Source: a virus
Virus record (IMG/VR): IMGVR_UViG_3300031251_000089
Location: 1 to 27,668 of that record
DNA: 27,668 nucleotides
Strand: one strand, 5' to 3'
Both the position numbers and the translations under genes were made by a program. Shown piece after piece: positions 23,421 to 27,668 of the stretch (positions are counted from its first letter, which is position 1; each line of letters opens with the position of its first letter). The notes beneath the pieces were generated by a model, which searched no databases, was not told the DNA's origin, and saw only the letters and a list, made by a program, of their open reading frames with translations.

Positions 23421-25558
23421 GCGGCGCGATGTCCGTCGAGATGATCCTCAAGCTGGTCGACCAGTTCGTCGGCCCTCTGCGCAGCGCCGAAAGCGAGCTC
23501 AAGAATTTCGAGCGCACGGCCAAGGAGCTGCAAGGCTCCTCGGCGCAGGGCGGCAAGCGCCGCGCCGCCGACTGGGTCGAGGAGCAGCGCGCGCTGCGGG
23601 CGGCGCAGGGCGATCTGGAGGGCTATCGCCGCAAGCTCGATCAGGTCCGCGAGGCGCAGCTCGCCCTCGTCGAGGCCTGGGCATCGCGCAAGCTCGCCCA
23701 GGGGGCCGAGGGGCTCGCCCATCGGGCCTTCGAGGCCGGCAAGGAGGGCGCGCACAGCGAGGCCTCGCTGATCTCCCAGGGCAACAGCCCCGAGGACATC
23801 GCCGAAATCCAGAAGCGCGCCGCCGCGCTCTCGCGCCAGTTCAAGCAATTCGACCGCTCGACGATCGAGAGCATGATCGCCGACGCCAAGACCTTTGTGG
23901 GCACGCTGGAGCATGCGTCGGAAGCCATGCCGGAGCTTCTGCAGCTCCGCCAGATCCAGCAGGGCCTGCATGGCCGCACCTCCGACAAGGACTTCGGCTA
24001 TCTCGCGAAAGCCTTGGAGCAGGGCGGCGTCGCCAATGATCCGGCGAAACGCGCGGCGCGCACCGATACTTTCGCGCGCTGGATGCAGGTCTATCGCGAC
24101 ACTTTCTCGGTCGACGACATCAATCAATTCTACCAGGGGCTCAAGGGCCCGATCGCGCGCTCGCTCTCGGAGAATTTTCTGCGCGGCGCGGGCGGTCACT
24201 TCATCCAGGAGATGGGCGGCCACGCCTTCGGCAATGCGCTGACCCAAATGGACGCGGCGATCACGGCCGGCCGCATGCAGCCGCGCGCGGCGGCCGAGAT
24301 GAAGGAGCTGGGGCTGCTGCGCGCCGGCAAATTCGTCCCGGGCGGTCCCTTCGGCGTGCGCGCCGTCATGCCCGGCGGCGTCGAGGGCGGCGATCTCTTC
24401 CGCCACGATCCGCAGCGCTGGGTCGAGGAGGTGCTGGCGCCCAAGCTCGCGAAGCTGAAGCCGGAGAAGCGCGAGGAGGCGATCTCCGCGCTCTTCACCG
24501 ATCAGACGAGCCGCAACATCGTCGACAAGCTCCTCAATCAGAGCGCCGTCATCGCCAAGGACGCCGCGCAGATCGCGGGCGCGCCGGGACGCGAGAAGGG
24601 CGCGGGGATCTGGGACACGAAGGACCCGGCCATGGGCTTCTCGGCCTTCGGGTCGCAGTTCAAGAACATCATGCGCGACGCGGGCAAGGCTCCGACGGAA
24701 TGGGCGAACTCGGCGGCGGCGAAGGGCGCGGCCTGGCTCTCGGCCGTGGGCAAGGCTTCAGAAGAGCATCCGACGGCCGCGACGCTCGGCGTCGGGGCCG
24801 GCGCGGCGGGTCTGGGCTATGGCGCCTGGAAGCTCGGCTCGGCCGCGCTGGAGCGCTCGCTCGGGCTTTTGCGCGGGACGGGCGCCGCGGCCGAAGGCGC
24901 GCAGGGACTTTCGACCGGCGGCAAGCTCTCCTCCGTGCTCAAGGGCTTGGGCGACGGGATCAAGGAGGGGGCGAAGCTCGCCGAGGGCGACCTCGGACTC
25001 AATCCCGGCGCCATGGCCTCGATCGGCAAGAGCCTGCTCTCGGCGCTCGGCAAGGGCCTGCTCGCCGGCATCGCGACCGAGGCCGCGAGCTACGGCATCG
25101 ACAAGCTTTTCGGCGGCCGCGAGCAGCTCGCCAAGGACCGCGCCAACATCAACGCCAAGGCGTCGGAATGGTGGAACACGAAGGGGGCGAAGGAGCTTTC
25201 GCTCGTCTCCTCGGCGCATGCGGAGGAGCATCCTACGGCGGCGGCCGGCGGCGGAACGCCGGCCTCGCAGGCCGTGGAGGCGGCGAAGTCGCTCAACGCC
25301 ACGACGATCGCGCCCAAGGTCGACATGTCCGGCTTCGAGCAGGTGACGAGCAAGACGAATGAGGCGAAGGCGGCGCTCGACAAGCTTTCCGGGACGATCG
25401 TCAAGATCAACGTCGACGCCTCGGGTCTCGACCAGGTGGTCTCCAAGGCGGCGGCGGCGCAGGCCGCGATCTCCAAGCTCGGCGCATCCGCGCGCGCCGC
25501 TTCGGCCGGCGTCTCGCCGGGGCTCGGGTCTCTGCATGACGGACCGGAGCAGCATTGA
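23417..25558 (+). CDS. T: Tail tape measure protein (P2 gpT-like)
   Basis: The 713-residue protein sets tail length and sits in the tube. It opens MSVEMILKLVDQFVGPLRSAESELKNFE, followed by long charged helices (residues 15-100) and Gln/Arg/Ala-rich helices to about 420. Two hydrophobic Gly/Ala stretches are membrane-like: LGVGAGAAGLGYGAWKLGSAAL near 455-478 and LLSALGKGLLAGIATEAASY near 535-555. The C-terminus is again coiled. P2 gpT is about 815 residues, which implies a slightly shorter tail. The start overlaps the E' stop (ATGA), which supports the frameshift reading. GAG-Glu/His repeats (EEHPTAA) occur twice, near 450 and 610. Confidence 0.9.
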   Translation: MSGAMSVEMILKLVDQFVGPLRSAESELKNFERTAKELQGSSAQGGKRRAADWVEEQRALRAAQGDLEGYRRKLDQVREAQLALVEAWASRKLAQGAEGLAHRAFEAGKEGAHSEASLISQGNSPEDIAEIQKRAAALSRQFKQFDRSTIESMIADAKTFVGTLEHASEAMPELLQLRQIQQGLHGRTSDKDFGYLAKALEQGGVANDPAKRAARTDTFARWMQVYRDTFSVDDINQFYQGLKGPIARSLSENFLRGAGGHFIQEMGGHAFGNALTQMDAAITAGRMQPRAAAEMKELGLLRAGKFVPGGPFGVRAVMPGGVEGGDLFRHDPQRWVEEVLAPKLAKLKPEKREEAISALFTDQTSRNIVDKLLNQSAVIAKDAAQIAGAPGREKGAGIWDTKDPAMGFSAFGSQFKNIMRDAGKAPTEWANSAAAKGAAWLSAVGKASEEHPTAATLGVGAGAAGLGYGAWKLGSAALERSLGLLRGTGAAAEGAQGLSTGGKLSSVLKGLGDGIKEGAKLAEGDLGLNPGAMASIGKSLLSALGKGLLAGIATEAASYGIDKLFGGREQLAKDRANINAKASEWWNTKGAKELSLVSSAHAEEHPTAAAGGGTPASQAVEAAKSLNATTIAPKVDMSGFEQVTSKTNEAKAALDKLSGTIVKINVDASGLDQVVSKAAAAQAAISKLGASARAASAGVSPGLGSLHDGPEQH

Positions 25559-25899
25559 TGAAACTGAGCCAATATCTGCGCAAGAACTCGGTCGGCTACG
25601 CCCATTGGTGCCCGGCCTGCAAGGAGACGCATAGCTTCTTCGTCGATCAGCCCACGCGAGGCGGCGCGCGCTGGAGCTTCGACGGCAATGTCGAGCGGCC
25701 GACCTTCAATCCCAGCATGAACATCAGAACGGGGCCGCGCCCGACGGTCCCGGTCGGGAGGCCCGACGCCGGGCAGATCGACGTCTGCCACTATTTCCTG
25801 CACGCCGGAAAGCTGCAGTTCTGCCCTGACAGCACGCACGCTCTTGCTGGGAAGACGGTCGATCTGCCGCCGCTCCCGCCTGAGCCTGGGGAGCGCTGA
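25558..25899 (+). CDS. DUF6527 protein (putative metal-binding; often misnamed ammonia monooxygenase)
   Basis: The 113-residue protein is coupled to the tape measure stop (TGATG). It has the DUF6527 pattern: HWCPACKETHSFF at 16-28, WSFDGNVERPTFNPSM at 39-54, DVCHYFLHAGKLQFCPDSTHALAGKTVDLPPLP at 75-107. Cys18, Cys21, His25, Cys77, His78, Cys89 and His94 are candidates for zinc binding. Family members are widespread in phages and are sometimes labelled ammonia monooxygenase, which this sequence does not support. It lies between gpT and gpU, so it is probably a virion or tail assembly protein of unknown role. Confidence 0.75.
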   Translation: MKLSQYLRKNSVGYAHWCPACKETHSFFVDQPTRGGARWSFDGNVERPTFNPSMNIRTGPRPTVPVGRPDAGQIDVCHYFLHAGKLQFCPDSTHALAGKTVDLPPLPPEPGER

Positions 25900-26321
25900 T
25901 GGCTGGCGAGGTCCTTCTGGCCTGGGGGCCGCATCTCTTCACCGTGGGCTCCATGTCCTATGAGGAGCTGGAGCGCCGCGCCGCCGGCCGCTGGATGGAT
26001 CACGAGATCATCGGGCGAAGGCCGGCCGGACAATATCTCGGCCCCGGCCTCGAGCCCGTGCGAGTCATCGGCTGCGTCTTTCCCCTGGAGATGACGGGCG
26101 GCGAGGACGCCATGATCCAGGCGCTCATGGCCGATGTCTCCGTCGGCCAGGTCTATTCGCTCATCGCCATGTCCGGCGACGTCATCGGCGTCTATCGCTG
26201 CCAGGTCGCGCAGAAGCGCGGCAGCTTAGCTACGAGCTGGGGCGCGGATCAGCGCATCCTCTACGAATTCACCTTCCTGCCGCAAGAAGACGCGGGGCAG
26301 GTCTTTGGGTCCTGGCCATAG
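25899..26321 (+). CDS. U: Tail completion protein gpU (P2-like)
   Basis: The 140-residue protein (P2 gpU is about 159) caps the tail or ends tube growth. It opens with [27 protein letters not shown], the conserved gpU start (FxVxTLPYQxLxR-type). Later come [24 protein letters not shown] near 41-64 and a middle with [23 protein letters not shown]. It ends with an EFTFLPQED strand. The start overlaps the DUF6527 stop (TGATG). The P2 order T-U-X-D is kept, with a GapR gene inserted before gpX. Confidence 0.87.
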   Translation: MAGEVLLAWGPHLFTVGSMSYEELERRAAGRWMDHEIIGRRPAGQYLGPGLEPVRVIGCVFPLEMTGGEDAMIQALMADVSVGQVYSLIAMSGDVIGVYRCQVAQKRGSLATSWGADQRILYEFTFLPQEDAGQVFGSWP

Positions 26322-26331
26322 GAGAAGCGCG

Positions 26332-26568
26332 ATGGGCTATGTGGACGGCGGTCATCTCAAGGCCTTCATCGAGCGGGTCGAGAAGCTCGAGGAGGAGAAG
26401 CGCTCCATCGGCGACGACATCAAGGATGTCTATGCCGAGGCGAAGAGCATGGGCTTCGATCCCGGCGTGATGCGCAAGATCGTCTCGCTGCGCCGCCAGG
26501 ACAGCGGCCGCCGCGAGGAGGAGGCGAACATCCTCGAGCTTTATCTGCAAACGCTGGGGATGGCGTGA
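26332..26568 (+). CDS. GapR-like nucleoid-associated protein (DUF2312)
   Basis: The 78-residue protein (Caulobacter GapR is about 89) has the family core almost end to end: [38 protein letters not shown], then [12 protein letters not shown] and [17 protein letters not shown]. GapR binds overtwisted or AT-rich DNA as a coiled-coil tetramer. The basic stretch MRKIVSLRR matches the DNA-binding part. AGGAGA lies 7 nt upstream of the ATG. An in-frame ATG at 26305 overlaps gpU and is less likely. The gene sits between gpU and gpX, an odd place for a DNA-binding protein. Its stop overlaps the gpX start. Confidence 0.85.
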   Translation: MGYVDGGHLKAFIERVEKLEEEKRSIGDDIKDVYAEAKSMGFDPGVMRKIVSLRRQDSGRREEEANILELYLQTLGMA

Positions 26569-26786
26569 TGCCCACGAGCTATGTGACGCAGCAGGGCGAT
26601 ATGGTCGACGCCATCGCCTATGTGCATTACGGGACCGAGCATGGCGGGACGGCCGAGGCGATCCTCGCCGCCAATCCCGGCCTCGCCGCGCACGGCCCTG
26701 TGCTGCCGCCCAATCTCCGGCTCACCCTCCCTGATCTTCCGGCGCCCGCGACCCCGCAGCTCGCGCAAGTGAGCCTTTACTCATGA
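26568..26786 (+). CDS. X: Tail protein gpX (P2-like, LysM-like fold)
   Basis: The 72-residue protein (P2 gpX is 67) has the pattern [22 protein letters not shown], then an Ala/Asn block (EAILAANPGLAAHGPVLPPNLRLTLPD). These are the LysM-like lines of the tail X family. It probably sits near the tail tip or hub between gpU and gpD. The start overlaps the GapR stop by one base and its stop overlaps the gpD start (ATGA). Confidence 0.85.
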   Translation: MPTSYVTQQGDMVDAIAYVHYGTEHGGTAEAILAANPGLAAHGPVLPPNLRLTLPDLPAPATPQLAQVSLYS

Positions 26787-27668
26787 CGCCCGAGGTCACC
26801 GTCTCGCTCGGCGGCAATGCGCTCGGCGCGGTGGCGCAGCGCGCGCTTTCCGGCCGCATCATCGAGTCGGACGGGGAGAAGGCCGACGAGCTCATGCTCG
26901 AGGTCTCCAATTTCGACGGCCGCCTGCAAAAGCCCAAGACCGGGCAGACCGTGACCGTCTCGCTCGGCTGGAAGGAGATCGGCACGATCAAGGTCGGCCA
27001 GTTCACCATCCTCAACGTCTCGAAGCGCGGGCCGAAGGCGGTGTTTCTGATCTCCGGCCATTCCGCCGATCTCGCCAAGACGCTGAAAGGTAGCAAGCGG
27101 CGCGGCTGGAAGGACCCGAAGAAACTGGGCGACGTGTTCAAGGACATCGCCCAGGACAATCAGCTTTCCCCGCAGATCGACCAGGCGGTGCAGCAGATCA
27201 AGATCGAGACGATCGTCGCTCAGACGGACGAGAGCGACATGCATCTCATGACGCGCCTCGCGCGCCATCACGATCTGATCGCCAAGGTGCAGGACGGCAA
27301 TCTCGTCGTCGTGCCGCGCGGCAAGGGCACGGCCGCCTCCGGCCAGGCCATGGGTTCCGTGACCGTGACGCCGCAGGACACCTCGGGCGAGTTTTCCTTC
27401 GACTATAACGACCGAAATGAGCGCGGCCATTCCAAGGGCACGCAGTTCGAGCGCGGCAAGGCCAAGCGCAACAGCAAGAAGAGCCAGTCCGGATCGAGCC
27501 AGGGGAGCGACTCTCCCGACTGGACGCACGCTCATATTTTCGGGGGCTCGGACGAGGCGCAGCGCCACGCCGACGGCCGCAAGGGCAAGTTCGACCGCGA
27601 CACGGCGCGGGTTCACCTGCCGCTGCGGCCAGGGCTGACCGGCGTCGCGCCGGGCGGCGTCATCCAGA
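26783..27668 (+). CDS. D: Late protein gpD / baseplate hub (P2-like), 3' end cut by window
   Basis: The reading frame begins at the ATG overlapping the gpX stop and stays open to the right edge, giving about 295 residues (P2 gpD is 387). Family features are the opening PEVTVSLGGNALGAVAQRALSG, the DELMLEVSNFDGRLQKPKTGQTVTVSLGW block (about 34-65), then GHSADLAKTLKGSKRRGWKDPKKLGDVFKDIAQ near 93-128. DESDMHLMTRLARHHDLIAKV follows. It is a hub that connects the tube to the spike gpV, so both tail parts are covered in this window. The missing end lies to the right. Confidence 0.9.
   Translation, partial: MTPEVTVSLGGNALGAVAQRALSGRIIESDGEKADELMLEVSNFDGRLQKPKTGQTVTVSLGWKEIGTIKVGQFTILNVSKRGPKAVFLISGHSADLAKTLKGSKRRGWKDPKKLGDVFKDIAQDNQLSPQIDQAVQQIKIETIVAQTDESDMHLMTRLARHHDLIAKVQDGNLVVVPRGKGTAASGQAMGSVTVTPQDTSGEFSFDYNDRNERGHSKGTQFERGKAKRNSKKSQSGSSQGSDSPDWTHAHIFGGSDEAQRHADGRKGKFDRDTARVHLPLRPGLTGVAPGGVIQ

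Noticed and set aside
25558-25899. Ammonia or methane monooxygenase-related protein
   Set aside because: The sequence is the small Cys/His DUF6527 type, with no monooxygenase subunit features.
2-27668. Headless tailocin (R-type pyocin-like) cluster
   Set aside because: Portal, protease/scaffold, major head, decoration and connector genes are all intact, so a full virion is expected.

Overview
The window is a stretch of prophage (or phage genome) from a high-GC host, most likely an alphaproteobacterium of the Hyphomicrobiales (Rhizobiales). That host assignment is inference. It rests on the GC-rich codon use, a GapR/DUF2312 gene (an alphaproteobacterial chromosome-architecture family), and an intergenic repeat around 13233-13275 of a kind I associate with Rhizobiales genomes. 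No integrase, transposase, repressor, terminase, lysis gene, tRNA or rRNA is visible, so the ends of the element lie outside the window.

Layout. Positions 2-1432 and 1501-2676 carry a Mu-type portal (gp29/DUF935, cut by the left edge) and a Mu-type gpF head morphogenesis protein with a C-terminal toxin-like domain. The late operon is then broken by about 5.4 kb on the opposite strand: a 1732-residue tailspike/fibre-like protein with a Sec signal peptide (3057-8255) and a 40-residue single-pass membrane protein (2845-2967). The plus-strand operon resumes with the Mu-type protease (gpI) and nested scaffold (gpZ), a head decoration candidate, the gpT major head protein, two small proteins, gp36 (DUF1320), gpG and gp37 (DUF1834).

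From 13290 the genes become P2-type: baseplate gpV, gpW, gpJ and gpI. A fibre block follows (759-residue fibre, 59-residue protein, collagen-like fibre, DUF4376-like protein). Then come the P2-type sheath (FI), tube (FII), tail chaperone gpE with an intact T TTT TTG slippery site giving a gpE-E' fusion, and tape measure (gpT). After these lie a DUF6527 protein, gpU, a GapR-like protein, gpX, and gpD, which runs off the right edge. The phage is therefore a contractile-tailed myovirus-type mosaic: Mu-like head, P2-like tail.

Most tail genes overlap by 1-8 nt (TGATG, ATGA, GTGA, ATGAGTGA), so translation is probably coupled. Where genes are not overlapped, six junctions hold a head-to-head heptamer repeat, (GCGARTR)n-GAGCTC-(YAYTCGC)n, that begins at or within a few bases of the upstream stop codon and can fold into a hairpin. 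Two related perfect palindromes, CCCGACA-NN-TGTCGGG, lie at 8349-8368 and 20972-20987. The most unusual items are the antisense secreted-spike cassette, the GapR homologue inside the tail operon, and the stop-codon-linked heptamer hairpins.
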